From Candidatus Cryptobacteroides merdavium (GTDB lineage Bacteria > Bacteroidota > Bacteroidia > Bacteroidales > UBA932): a stretch of 46,098 nucleotides of DNA. The position numbers and the translations under genes were made by a program. Below the pieces are notes generated by a model. It was not told the DNA's origin and did no database searches. It was given only the letters and a program-made list of their open reading frames with translations. Positions 16,088-24,886 of the stretch are shown in pieces. The number at the start of each line of letters is the position of its first letter. Positions within the stretch are counted from its first letter, which is position 1. Location of the stretch: contig JADIMO010000044.1 in the NCBI GenBank assembly GCA_017694755.1, positions 1-46,098 on the forward strand. Reading direction: 5' to 3'.

Positions 16088-17023
16088 ATGAGAGAATTGT
16101 ACCATATCATGGTTTTCTGGCTCTGCCTTATGGCCTTTGCTGCATGTGAGGTCGAATTTGACTTCAAGAAACTGGACGGCGACCCGCTGTTCCTGCTGGA
16201 CGGTGTCGTCAAGTCCGAGCCATACAGCCTGTCGACAAGCAATTTTCAGATGTATCTGTATGCTGTGCCGTCCGCCGCCGGAGAGCGGGAATTCAGCGAG
16301 GAAGCCAGATGTACACTCAAAGTGTACAGGAATTCAGAGCTGATTGACACCAAGGATTATATCACGATCCAGTCCTTTTTCGGGCTCATAGCTGATGAAT
16401 ATCCTGTAAAGCCCGGCGATGAGGTTCTTGTGACGGCAGAATCAGCCGGTTTTCCGACGGCTTCATCCAGAACGGTCATCCCGCAGGCTCCACCGGCAGT
16501 GGAGGCATCATTCTCAATGTCGGGCGACAATCTGAATATCCGCTTCTCTTTTGAGGATGATGCGGACACAGATGATGCCTATGCCGTATGTTTCAGGACT
16601 ATATCATCACGTTATCGGCCTGATGATGCCGCAATGGGCACAACACTCGACCTGTCTTTCGGGAATTCTTCAGAATCTTCCCTTCCGGACAGCGGACCAT
16701 TTGATGTGACCTGGGAGGACGGCTACCGCTATTATGGCATTTTCGACGACTCTTTCAATGGCCGTCGAAAGGAATTTGAAGTTACTGCTCCTTTCAGCTT
16801 TCCGTCCGGCGATGAGAAGTCCTATTTCCGTATCGAACTGCAGCGGATTTCTCCCGAACGCCTCCGTTATGAGATCGCCTGCAACGACAAGAGCAGCAAT
16901 GTCCTCGGCTTTATCGGTCTTGCCCCAGTAACTTTTGCCTATACAAATGTCTCAGGCGGTTCCGGCTGCTTTTCCAGCGGAAACTCCGGCTATACTGACT
17001 GGACAGAGGTGGTGTCGGAGTAG
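16088..17023 (+). CDS. DUF4249-family lipoprotein
   Basis: 311 residues. The lipoprotein signal MRELYHIMVFWLCLMAFAAC places the acylated cysteine at residue 20. The body is beta-rich and of the DUF4249 type (FLLDGVVKSEPYSLSTSNFQ, LKVYRNSELIDTKDY, YPVKPGDEVLVTAE, AGFPTASSRTVIPQAP). It begins 2 bases after the TonB receptor stop, so the two are co-translated. Family members are predicted outer-membrane partners of such receptors with no proven ligand. No terminator is evident downstream. Confidence 0.87.
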   Translation: MRELYHIMVFWLCLMAFAACEVEFDFKKLDGDPLFLLDGVVKSEPYSLSTSNFQMYLYAVPSAAGEREFSEEARCTLKVYRNSELIDTKDYITIQSFFGLIADEYPVKPGDEVLVTAESAGFPTASSRTVIPQAPPAVEASFSMSGDNLNIRFSFEDDADTDDAYAVCFRTISSRYRPDDAAMGTTLDLSFGNSSESSLPDSGPFDVTWEDGYRYYGIFDDSFNGRRKEFEVTAPFSFPSGDEKSYFRIELQRISPERLRYEIACNDKSSNVLGFIGLAPVTFAYTNVSGGSGCFSSGNSGYTDWTEVVSE

Positions 17024-17123
17024 TGCCGTTTATCAGGAGTCTCTGCGCAGATTCTAAAGAAGTGATTTCGGCCGTTGTGCAGGGACTCTGCCGGAAGACG
17101 GCTGCTTCCTCCCGAAAATTCAT

Positions 17124-17131
17124 TAATTTTG
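17124..17131 (+). promoter_or_regulatory. -7 element of the glutaredoxin-like gene
   Basis: TAATTTTG fits TAnnTTTG, about 52 bp before ATG 17183. Confidence 0.45.
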
Positions 17132-17182
17132 CAAAGCTTATTGTGGATTTTTACGGACATTGTTATAATTTAAGGTGTAGAT

Positions 17183-17482
17183 ATGATAAGGATATATGGA
17201 ATGGAAACCTGCCCGGACTGCACTTATGTGGAGGATCAGGTGAAAGGTGATGACAGATATGAGATTATTGACATCGGGGCTCATGTGAGGAATCTGAAGG
17301 CTTTTCTGAAATTGAGGGACAGTGACAGGGCTTTCGCCGGGGCGAAGTCTGCAGGCTCTGTTGGGATACCGTGCTTCGTGCTGGAAGACGGAAGGGTCAC
17401 TCTTGTTCCGGAAGAGGCGGGGCTGCGGTCGCGGCCTGCAGGTGACGGGTCTTCATGCAATCTGGACGGAAGCGGTTGTTGA
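17183..17482 (+). CDS. Glutaredoxin-related protein
   Basis: 99 residues. A thioredoxin-fold start MIRIYGMETCPDCTYVEDQV gives a CPDC redox site at residues 10-13, and the cis-proline region is GSVGIPCFVLEDG. A short tail ends SSCNLDGSGC with two further cysteines, which I recall as usual in Bacteroidales relatives. It is a likely cytosolic thiol-disulfide protein with unknown partner. It lies in a single-gene stretch between the DUF4249 gene and an unrecognised gene on the same strand. Confidence 0.82.
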   Translation: MIRIYGMETCPDCTYVEDQVKGDDRYEIIDIGAHVRNLKAFLKLRDSDRAFAGAKSAGSVGIPCFVLEDGRVTLVPEEAGLRSRPAGDGSSCNLDGSGC

Positions 17483-17519
17483 CGGACTTTCTCCGGACTG
17501 CGGTCGGGGCTCTTCATCA

Positions 17520-17546
17520 GTCATCCCGAGTAGAGTCGAGGAATCT
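17520..17546 (+). repeat. Short dispersed repeat, copy A
   Basis: 27 bp aligning without gaps to 26084-26110 and to the complement of 44072-44098. The shared core is AGTCGAGGRATCT, preceded by AT-CC--G. It lies between the glutaredoxin-like gene and the next gene. Confidence 0.6.
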
Positions 17547-17564
17547 GAAAAAACACAGAAATCA

Positions 17565-18161
17565 ATGCGTATGGAAAACAAGGATATGGAATATCTTGAC
17601 GGCTTTGAGACTTCGCTGCTGGACGAATTGCTGAGGGTATGCACTTCGTTCGGATTGCTGGAGGGAACATTGCTGTCGTCGGAGGACATAGATGCCAAGT
17701 GGAAGGAGTTCGCTCCTGAATATATGGCGGATGCAGTGCCGAATCTCAATTCATTTCCGGAGGCCGCAGTGGGTTGGGCCGGATATGTCGGCATGGCGGT
17801 AGCCAAATGGTGGGACCGGGACTGGAGCAGGCATCACGGCGAGAAATATGACACCCTTCTCGGAAGCCGTGGATTCGATGATATGGATGACCATATTGTC
17901 CGTGACATTCTCGGATATGAATTGGGAAGTCCTGAGGCAGGCGTGATTTCCAAGATAATGCTGGTATGCGCCCAGCAGGCGATAGCGCGTATACGCCGTG
18001 AAAATATTGAGGGGCAGACGGTCATGGCCTTTCATATATTTGCCCGCACGGCACGCGCAATGTTCCGCATCGGCGCTGCAATCCAGCTGAAAAAGGACGG
18101 CTACAGATTCCAGAAGGTCAAACTGAATCCGGTGGACCGCAACGGCAAGCCCTTGTCATAG
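17565..18161 (+). CDS. Conserved-looking protein of unknown function
   Basis: 198 residues from ATG 17565; ATGs at 17571 and 17586 are alternatives. The frame is open further upstream (to 17322) but overlaps the glutaredoxin-like gene and a dispersed repeat, so the short start is preferred. The protein is mostly helical with a Trp/Asp-rich middle (AAVGWAGYVGMAVAKWWDRD) and no signal peptide, metal site or nucleotide motif I recognise. It converges on the helicase gene with a 9-bp gap. Codon use looks like the neighbours. I do not recognise the family. Confidence 0.72.
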   Translation: MRMENKDMEYLDGFETSLLDELLRVCTSFGLLEGTLLSSEDIDAKWKEFAPEYMADAVPNLNSFPEAAVGWAGYVGMAVAKWWDRDWSRHHGEKYDTLLGSRGFDDMDDHIVRDILGYELGSPEAGVISKIMLVCAQQAIARIRRENIEGQTVMAFHIFARTARAMFRIGAAIQLKKDGYRFQKVKLNPVDRNGKPLS

Positions 18162-18170
18162 GTTCAGGAT

Positions 18171-20696
18171 TCAGTCAATCAGCCCTAATTTTTTCAGACG
18201 GCTTTTAATGCTCCCTTTTGTCCGTTTGAATAATTCAGAGAGTTGATTGATATTTTTGCCTTCTTCATAAAGAAGTCTTATTTGTCTGTCGTCATCTTCG
18301 GACCATGGAAGATATGCGTTTCCATGGTCTGTTCTTTTTTCTTCAAGTGTATATTTCTTTTCGGAGACCGGATTATCTTCTGATGCAGTATGGCCTTGTG
18401 ATGCTTTGTCATTGAAGAGGCTTTCTTCCGTCGCAATCCCTTTCTCCCTGCAGTATTCGTTTACGAGTTCGAGGATGCGGGCTCCGTATTTCTCGGCGCC
18501 GCGCTTGCCGAAATACGGGATGAGGCCGAGGGCCTGGCTGCTGGTCGGGAGCAGATTGGCGATGCCGAGGATGGCTTTCTGCTGGATGATGATATAGACA
18601 GGGACACCTTGGGAGGCGGCTTCGGCATTGCGCCATGCGATGAGCCTCCGGTACAGTTCGGGATGGAGGATGTCGGAAGGAACTTCTGTCCTGGACATTA
18701 TGGCAGTAGGCTTTCTGTCCCGGCTTGAATTTCTTGCGGCGATGTTCCCGCCTTCAGCATGGAGTCCTGTGTCCCTTGTGGCGGATGGGACATCTTCTTT
18801 TGCAGATCCGGTACCTGTGCCAGAAGCAGCTCGGTCAAGAGCCTTCTTCTTTGGCCTCCGCTTCTTGTCCGGGACTTCTTCCAGGGAGATTATCGCCTTC
18901 CGCTTCAGATAGGCTGCTGTCCGGAATCCGTCCCCAATGACGGAATCCAGTAACTTTATTTTCATGTTGAGCCCAGACAGAAGCTCTCCGGCTGCTTCTT
19001 TCAGCCTTTTTTTGACTTCCTTGTTGTCTGAATTTACAAGGATATCTTCAAATACTTTCAATGCAGTCTCCAGCCGTTCCTTGAAATAGACGGCACCGGA
19101 ATGGATCCGGCCCTGCAGGGCAGTGTCCGAGGCGTAGTCATCGGAGGCATCTGTCATTCTTGAGTACTGGGCCTTGAATTTCCTGGACACTTCCATGACG
19201 CTTGTGGAGAAATCCTGTTCGGTGTCCCTGTATATGGCTATCTGTTGGGGATAGAGCCTGTAGAAATATTCATCGGCAATGCGCACATACCTCTTCATTG
19301 CAAAGAATATCGGCTGGAAGTCGAAAAGCCCGGACAGGAGGTCACAGAAATAGGCCTTTTCCAGAGATCGGATACGGCCTGAGTCCGGAGCTGTGCGGCG
19401 GGCATTCTCTGTAAATTCTTTTACGGCATTGTCGTTTATGACGGCACGTGCAGAAATCCTGGAGCTCAGCACGAGTCCTTCAAGAGTCCTGCAACGGCTC
19501 AGTGCGACATATGTCTGCCCATGGGCAAATGAAGCCGAGGCGTCTATGACGGCACGGTCAAATGTCAGACCCTGGCTCTTGTGGATGGTGATTGCCCATG
19601 CCAGTTTGACTGGATATTGTCTGAATATCCCTTCGATTTCTTCCCTTATCTCCTTGGAATCTTCATCTAGAACATATCTGGCATTTGTCCATTCTTCCTT
19701 CTGAAGAACGAATACATCATCATTGTCACGGCTCCGCACCTCTATCATGTCAGAAGATATGTCCGTCACTTCTCCGATCATTCCATTGAAATATTTATGT
19801 TCACCGGAAGTGTCGTTTTTCACGAACATGACCTGTGCCCCTTTTTTCAGTTTCAAAGATTCTTCCGTCGGGAACGAGTATTCCGGGAACTTGCCTTCTG
19901 TTTCGGCCGTGAACACGTAGGTGCGTCCGGGAAGGAGGGCCAGTTCATCGGAATTGATGCGCTGAGCCTGATGGTTGTGGGTGACAAGTCTGATCCAGCC
20001 GTCTTCCTTTGTGGGACGGAAGTCGGGAATATATCTGTTGTTCAGGGTATTAAGAACCTGCTCGCTGCATCTGTTCTCTCTGATGCAGTTGAGCAGGTCC
20101 AGAAATTCGCTGTCATTCTGCCTGTAGACAGTCTTCAGCTCTATGGTGCAATATTCCGTGGCCCTGAGGGCATGGCTTGAAAAGAAATACGGAGTTTCAT
20201 AATGATCTTTCAGCATCAGCCATTCATCGTCCTTGATGACAGGCGCGAGCTGCTGCAGGTCGCCGATCATGAGCAGCTGTACTCCTCCGAAAGGGAGATT
20301 CCGGTTTCTGTAGCGCCGAAGGACATTGTCCATGGCATCCATCAGGTCTGCGCGGACCATGCTTATCTCGTCTATGACAAGCAGGTCTATGCTCCTTATG
20401 AGCTTCACCTTTTCTTTTCCGAAACGGAAATTGTATTTGGCACCGCCTGCACTGAATGATGTCTCAGGCACATACGGGGCGAAAGGGAACTGAAAGAAGG
20501 AATGTATGGTCATTCCTCCTGCATTTATCGCGGCAATGCCGGTCGGGGCAAGCACAACCATCCTTTTGGGACTTCGCTCTTTAAGTCTGCGGAGAAAGGT
20601 TGTCTTCCCGGTTCCGGCCCTGCCGGTCAGAAACAGATGTGTCCCGGTGTTTTCAATGAAACTCCAGGCCAGGTCCAGCTCCTCGTTCTGCCCCAT
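18171..20696 (-). CDS. Pif1-like DNA helicase with HRDC and C-terminal helix-turn-helix domains
   Basis: 841 residues. Walker A is GRAGTGKT (residues 25-32) and Walker B LLVIDEISMVRADLMD; helicase motifs continue with LAPTGIAAINAGGMTIHSFF, then WAITIHKSQGLTFD and YVALSRCRTLEGLVLSSRI, as in the Pif1/RecD2-like superfamily 1B. A charged spacer leads to an HRDC-like region (LYRRLIAWRNAEAASQGVPV) and a final Myb/SANT-like helix-turn-helix (WSEDDDRQIRLLYEEGKNIN ... TKGSIKSRLKKLGL). It probably acts at stalled forks or structured DNA in the cytoplasm. It starts 7 bp after the aminotransferase stop, so the two are likely co-transcribed. Confidence 0.9.
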   Translation of the reverse strand: MGQNEELDLAWSFIENTGTHLFLTGRAGTGKTTFLRRLKERSPKRMVVLAPTGIAAINAGGMTIHSFFQFPFAPYVPETSFSAGGAKYNFRFGKEKVKLIRSIDLLVIDEISMVRADLMDAMDNVLRRYRNRNLPFGGVQLLMIGDLQQLAPVIKDDEWLMLKDHYETPYFFSSHALRATEYCTIELKTVYRQNDSEFLDLLNCIRENRCSEQVLNTLNNRYIPDFRPTKEDGWIRLVTHNHQAQRINSDELALLPGRTYVFTAETEGKFPEYSFPTEESLKLKKGAQVMFVKNDTSGEHKYFNGMIGEVTDISSDMIEVRSRDNDDVFVLQKEEWTNARYVLDEDSKEIREEIEGIFRQYPVKLAWAITIHKSQGLTFDRAVIDASASFAHGQTYVALSRCRTLEGLVLSSRISARAVINDNAVKEFTENARRTAPDSGRIRSLEKAYFCDLLSGLFDFQPIFFAMKRYVRIADEYFYRLYPQQIAIYRDTEQDFSTSVMEVSRKFKAQYSRMTDASDDYASDTALQGRIHSGAVYFKERLETALKVFEDILVNSDNKEVKKRLKEAAGELLSGLNMKIKLLDSVIGDGFRTAAYLKRKAIISLEEVPDKKRRPKKKALDRAASGTGTGSAKEDVPSATRDTGLHAEGGNIAARNSSRDRKPTAIMSRTEVPSDILHPELYRRLIAWRNAEAASQGVPVYIIIQQKAILGIANLLPTSSQALGLIPYFGKRGAEKYGARILELVNEYCREKGIATEESLFNDKASQGHTASEDNPVSEKKYTLEEKRTDHGNAYLPWSEDDDRQIRLLYEEGKNINQLSELFKRTKGSIKSRLKKLGLID

Positions 20697-20703
20697 TTGC
20701 CCA

Positions 20704-21909
20704 CTATTTCTCAGTCCTTCCAGGATATTGCTTCAGGCCTTCTGCCAGACAGCGGAGGGCCTTTTCCATTTCCGGAATTTCAAGGACATAGGCAATGCGG
20801 GCATAGTTGGTGCCGCGGCCCGGTGTCTTGAAGAACGATGCGGCAGGAGTGACCATCGTCGTGGCGTTTTCATAACGGAATTCCTCCAGCATCCAGCGGG
20901 CGAATTTCTCGGTGTCATCCACCGGCAGTTCCGCCACGGTGTAGAATGCCCCCATAGGAAGAGGGGTATACACGCCAGGCATGGCATTGAGGCCGTTGAT
21001 CATATAGTCTCTTCTCTTGATGTATTCCTCCCTGACTGCATCGAAATATTCCTGCGGGGTGTCAAGAGCCCCGATTGCAGCTATCTGTCCGAGGACAGGA
21101 GGGCAGAGACGGGCCTGGGCATATTTCATGGCGGCAGCCATCACTTCCTGGTTGTGTGAGACTATGCAGCCGACACGTGCTCCGCAGAGGTTGTATCTTT
21201 TGGATACAGAGTCAACCAGTATGACATTCTGGTCGAGGTCTGGAATGTTCATGGCGGAGAAGTGCGGCTCGTCAGTGTAGCAGAACTCGCGGTACACTTC
21301 ATCGGATATCAGGAAGAGGTCGTGCTTGCGGGCCACTTCTCCGAGAGCAAGCATGCTTTCTTTTGTGTAAAGCGTACCTGTAGGGTTGCCCGGGTTACAG
21401 ATGAGGATGGCTTTTGTCTTGTCTGTGATGGCTTTTTCGAATTCGCTGATGTCGGGAACCTGGAAGCCGCTTGTGATTTCCGTCGGTATTGCCTTCAGGG
21501 TGATTTCGTTCATGAAGGCGAACGTGTTGTAGTTGGTGTAGAACGGTTCGAGGACAAGCACCTCGTCTCCGGCGTTGCATGTGATTTCCAGTGCAAGGAG
21601 CACGCTTTCACTTCCAGCCACGGTCACAATGAGTTCCGGCACCTCTATGTTTATCCCTATTTTTCTGTAATATTTTTCCACAAGTCCCTTCCTGAGTTCC
21701 ATCAGACCAGCTGAATTGGAGTAGGATACATTCTTCAATGAAATGTTCTTCACGGCGTTGAGCGCGCATTCCGGTGACTTTATGTCTGGCTGCCCCATGT
21801 TCAGACGATATACTTTTACCCCCTTTTCCGTTGCCGCATCGGCGAGCGGGATCAGTTTTCTGATTGCTGAGGCGGGCATCTGCTGAGCCTTTGTGGAAAT
21901 TCTTGCCAT
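20704..21909 (-). CDS. Pyridoxal-phosphate aminotransferase, class I/II (aspartate aminotransferase-like)
   Basis: 401 residues from ATG 21909. The frame continues upstream to 21957 over the promoter, so the shorter start is used. Motifs: N-terminal RLNMGQPDI, NPGNPTG (172-178), ISDEVYREF, and the PLP lysine K237 in DSVSKRYNLCGARVG. This fits fold-type I aminotransferases that move amino groups between aspartate or other amino acids and 2-oxoglutarate. The exact substrate is not determined by sequence. It is upstream of the helicase gene in the same transcript and divergent from glnN with about 150 bp between; a nitrogen-metabolism pairing with glnN is plausible. Confidence 0.88.
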   Translation of the reverse strand: MARISTKAQQMPASAIRKLIPLADAATEKGVKVYRLNMGQPDIKSPECALNAVKNISLKNVSYSNSAGLMELRKGLVEKYYRKIGINIEVPELIVTVAGSESVLLALEITCNAGDEVLVLEPFYTNYNTFAFMNEITLKAIPTEITSGFQVPDISEFEKAITDKTKAILICNPGNPTGTLYTKESMLALGEVARKHDLFLISDEVYREFCYTDEPHFSAMNIPDLDQNVILVDSVSKRYNLCGARVGCIVSHNQEVMAAAMKYAQARLCPPVLGQIAAIGALDTPQEYFDAVREEYIKRRDYMINGLNAMPGVYTPLPMGAFYTVAELPVDDTEKFARWMLEEFRYENATTMVTPAASFFKTPGRGTNYARIAYVLEIPEMEKALRCLAEGLKQYPGRTEK

Positions 21910-21943
21910 AGTTATACCTTTTATATGAAGTTGATATTTCGCA

Positions 21944-21951
21944 CAAAGGTA
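21944..21951 (-). promoter_or_regulatory. -7 element of the aminotransferase gene
   Basis: TACCTTTG on the minus strand, 35 bp before ATG 21909; divergent from the glnN promoter. Confidence 0.5.
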
Positions 21952-22016
21952 ATGCAAATTATGTTTGGATTTTTATGTCATCTCATAAAAAATTATTCGT
22001 TTTTTGGATTATTTTC

Positions 22017-22024
22017 TACCTTTG
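22017..22024 (+). promoter_or_regulatory. -7 element of glnN
   Basis: TACCTTTG, identical to the divergent aminotransferase element, 33 bp before ATG 22057. Confidence 0.55.
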
Positions 22025-22056
22025 TGGGCGTTCTTGACAAATTAAAATCTTAAATT

Positions 22057-24231
22057 ATGGCAGCATTCAGACAAAGAGCATTGAATGAAGCGGCTTCACA
22101 TCATGCCGAACGCTTCTTCGTTGAAGATGGCCCGGTATCCAGGTATTTCGGGCAGAATGTACTTGATCTCAACAAGATGAGGAGCTATATGTCGAAGCAG
22201 GCATACGAGGCAGTCCTCGCAGCCGTGAAATTCGGTGCAAAACTTGACCGCAGCGTCTCCAACGAGATCGCTTCCGGCATGAAGGCATGGGCCATGGAGA
22301 TGGGAGCTACCCATTACACCCATCTGTTCCACCCGCTTACTGATGCCACGGCAGAAAAGCATGAGGCTTTCATCGTCGTAAAGGACGGCCAGGCATTCGA
22401 ACGGTTCAGCGGAAGTGCCCTTGTACAGCAGGAGCCGGATGCCTCCAGTTTCCCCAACGGGGGATTGAGAAACACTTTCGAAGCAAGGGGCTATTCTGCA
22501 TGGGATCCGTCCTCCCCGGTATTCATCCTTGACGGAACCCTCTGCATCCCTTCTGTCTTCGTTTCCTACACCGGTGAGGCCCTTGACACCAAGGTGCCTA
22601 ATCTGAAATCTCTTCAGGCATTGAGCGATGCTGCCAGTTCCGTGGCACAGCTTTTCGACGCTTCGGTCACGAGTGTGCATGTCAACCTCGGTCTTGAGCA
22701 GGAATATTTCCTCGTGGACGAGTCTCTGTACAATGCAAGGCCGGACCTCGTGCTCTGTGACAGGACTGTCATAGGTCATACTTCGGCCAAGGACCAGCAG
22801 CTCGAGGACCATTATTTCGGAGCCATCCCGACCAAGGTCAGCGCATTCATGAAGGATTTCGAGACAGAGGCCTACAAACTCGGCATTCTCCTTCAGACAA
22901 GGCACAATGAGGTGGCTCCCAACCAGTTCGAGTGTGCTCCTGTCTACTGTGAGGCTACAAAGGCGATTGACCAGAACATGATGCTGATGATCATAATGCA
23001 GAAAGTGGCCGAGAAGCACCATCTGAAAGTAATATTCCATGAGAAGCCTTTCGACGGCGTCAACGGTTCAGGCAAGCATTGCAACTGGTCAATGGTGACT
23101 GATACCGGGGTCAACCTTCTTTCACCGGGAAAGACCCCTACGAAGAACCTGCAGTTCCTTTCGTTCTATGCTTCCGTCATTAAGGCTGTCCACGATCATC
23201 ATTTCCTTCTGATGACAAGTATAGCCACGTTGAGCAATTCGTACAGGCTCGGAGGCAATGAAGCGCCACCTGCAGTGATGTCAGTATTCTCAGGCTCGAC
23301 CCTGTTCAACATTTTCCAGGCCATCGAGAACATGCAGGACCTTCATGACGATGCCGTCAATCAGGAGTCTATCAAGATAGTGAATTCGATACCGGAGATT
23401 TTCCCTGACAATACAGACAGAAACAGGACATCCCCGTTCGCCTTTACAGGGAACAGGTTCGAGTTCCGTGCCGTAGGGTCGTCCGTGAATGTTGCTTCAG
23501 CCGTATATGTCCTGAATTCCATCGTGGCCGAGAGCCTGAAGAATTTCCGGAAAGAAGTTGATGTCCTTACCGCAAAGGGAGAGGAGCTTTCAAATGCCGT
23601 GATGGCCGTGGTCCGCAAATTCATACATGAATCCAAGAACATAATGTTCGAAGGAAACGGCTACAGCAAGGAATGGGAGGAAGAGTCTCGCAGACGTGGA
23701 CTCCGTGCCGTGACCAATGTGCCGGAGGCATACGAGGTGTACCATGAGCAGAAGACGGTAGACCTGTTTTCCGAGCTCGGAGTGCTTGCCCCGAATGAGG
23801 TGGAGGCCCGTTTTGAGGTGCTCAATGAGACATATGTCAAGAAGCTGCAGATAGAGGCCAGGGTCATCGGCGACATCTGTCTCAACCATGTGCTTCCTGC
23901 TGCCATAAGATATCAGAATGTCCTTGTTGAGAATGTGAAGGGAGTGAAAGATGTCTTCGGAGATGAATATGCCGAGCTGTGTGCTTCGGAAGTGGCCACC
24001 CTCAGGAAGATATCGGCCTTCATCAACAGGATGTCTTCCGATGTGGAGGCTCTTGTCGAGGCCCGCAAGCGTGCCAACAGGATCGAGGACATCGCCGAAA
24101 GGGCAAAGGTGTATTCGCATGAGGTCAAGGATCTCATGGACAAGGTCCGCTATAGTGCAGACCACCTGGAGATGCTTGTGGATGATGAAATGTGGCCTCT
24201 GCCTAAATACAGGGAGCTGCTTTTCATCTGA
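22057..24231 (+). CDS. glnN: Glutamine synthetase type III
   Basis: 724 residues, close to the roughly 730 usual for GSIII. It begins with the GSIII-specific N-terminal region (RYFGQNVLDLNKMRSYMSKQ, EMGATHYTHLFHPLTD) and has LGLEQEYFLVDE, RHNEVAPNQFECAPVY, FHEKPFDGVNGSGKHCNWSM and SYRLGGNEAPPAVMS, covering the metal, glutamate and ATP sites of the fold. Reaction: glutamate + ammonia + ATP to glutamine, in the cytosol. It has its own promoter divergent from the aminotransferase. The next gene starts 27 bp downstream. Confidence 0.97.
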   Translation: MAAFRQRALNEAASHHAERFFVEDGPVSRYFGQNVLDLNKMRSYMSKQAYEAVLAAVKFGAKLDRSVSNEIASGMKAWAMEMGATHYTHLFHPLTDATAEKHEAFIVVKDGQAFERFSGSALVQQEPDASSFPNGGLRNTFEARGYSAWDPSSPVFILDGTLCIPSVFVSYTGEALDTKVPNLKSLQALSDAASSVAQLFDASVTSVHVNLGLEQEYFLVDESLYNARPDLVLCDRTVIGHTSAKDQQLEDHYFGAIPTKVSAFMKDFETEAYKLGILLQTRHNEVAPNQFECAPVYCEATKAIDQNMMLMIIMQKVAEKHHLKVIFHEKPFDGVNGSGKHCNWSMVTDTGVNLLSPGKTPTKNLQFLSFYASVIKAVHDHHFLLMTSIATLSNSYRLGGNEAPPAVMSVFSGSTLFNIFQAIENMQDLHDDAVNQESIKIVNSIPEIFPDNTDRNRTSPFAFTGNRFEFRAVGSSVNVASAVYVLNSIVAESLKNFRKEVDVLTAKGEELSNAVMAVVRKFIHESKNIMFEGNGYSKEWEEESRRRGLRAVTNVPEAYEVYHEQKTVDLFSELGVLAPNEVEARFEVLNETYVKKLQIEARVIGDICLNHVLPAAIRYQNVLVENVKGVKDVFGDEYAELCASEVATLRKISAFINRMSSDVEALVEARKRANRIEDIAERAKVYSHEVKDLMDKVRYSADHLEMLVDDEMWPLPKYRELLFI

Positions 24232-24258
24232 TTTCAGACCGCAATCTCATCTTCAGCC

Positions 24259-24867
24259 ATGTTTTTGAGCAATATAACAGCAGAGGAAATGGAACGCATG
24301 GACCAGGCCGGCTTTCCCGGCCGGATCCATGTGATAGATACCGTTGGCTCGGAGTTCAATAATGCCGTCAAATATCTCAGAAGCCAGAAGGTGATAGGTT
24401 TCGACACTGAAACGCGCCCGTGTTTTTCGGCTTCGCAACCAAGGTACGGGGTGGCATTGCTGCAGCTTTCCGGACCGGACAGGGCATACCTTTTTCGCAT
24501 AAATGTGATCGGGATGCACCGCCGTCTCTGCAATCTGCTTTCAAATGCGAAGGTCATAAAGGTGGGGGCGGCCGTTACGGATGACATCAGGGGACTCCAG
24601 AGGTATCAGGAATTTACTCCGAGGGCTTTTGTGGATCTTCAGAAGATAGTGGGGGATTACGGGATAAGGGACAGGAGCGTGAAGAAGATGACTGCGATAA
24701 TCCTCGGATTCCGTATTTCAAAGGCACAGCAGCTTTCCAACTGGGAAGCCGATACACTGTCAGAGCCGCAGATAAGATATGCTGCCACTGATGCCTGGGT
24801 GTGCAGGGAAATGTATCTCAAGCTGATGCGTTCGGAGCCTGTTGCCGGCATCGTACATGGTGAATGA
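24259..24867 (+). CDS. RNase D-like 3'-5' exonuclease domain protein
   Basis: 202 residues. DEDDy exonuclease motifs are visible: exo I IGFDTETRP (D49, E51), exo II near VGAAVTDDIRGL, and exo III as YAATDAWVCREMY. The protein is a single nuclease domain without an HRDC domain, so it is smaller than RNase D. It probably trims RNA or DNA 3' ends in the cytosol; the substrate is unknown. It starts 27 bp after glnN and is followed after 19 bp by the RlmI-like gene. Small proteins of this type are common in Bacteroidales. Confidence 0.87.
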   Translation: MFLSNITAEEMERMDQAGFPGRIHVIDTVGSEFNNAVKYLRSQKVIGFDTETRPCFSASQPRYGVALLQLSGPDRAYLFRINVIGMHRRLCNLLSNAKVIKVGAAVTDDIRGLQRYQEFTPRAFVDLQKIVGDYGIRDRSVKKMTAIILGFRISKAQQLSNWEADTLSEPQIRYAATDAWVCREMYLKLMRSEPVAGIVHGE

Positions 24868-24886
24868 TTTAATTTGACAGTCTTAT

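Noticed and set aside
17322..17564. Upstream extension of the unrecognised gene at 17565
   Set aside because: It overlaps the glutaredoxin-like gene and a dispersed repeat; the shorter ATG start is more natural.
22096..23040. 314-codon open frame antisense to glnN
   Set aside because: glnN is fully conserved over this stretch; the antisense frame has no recognisable domain.
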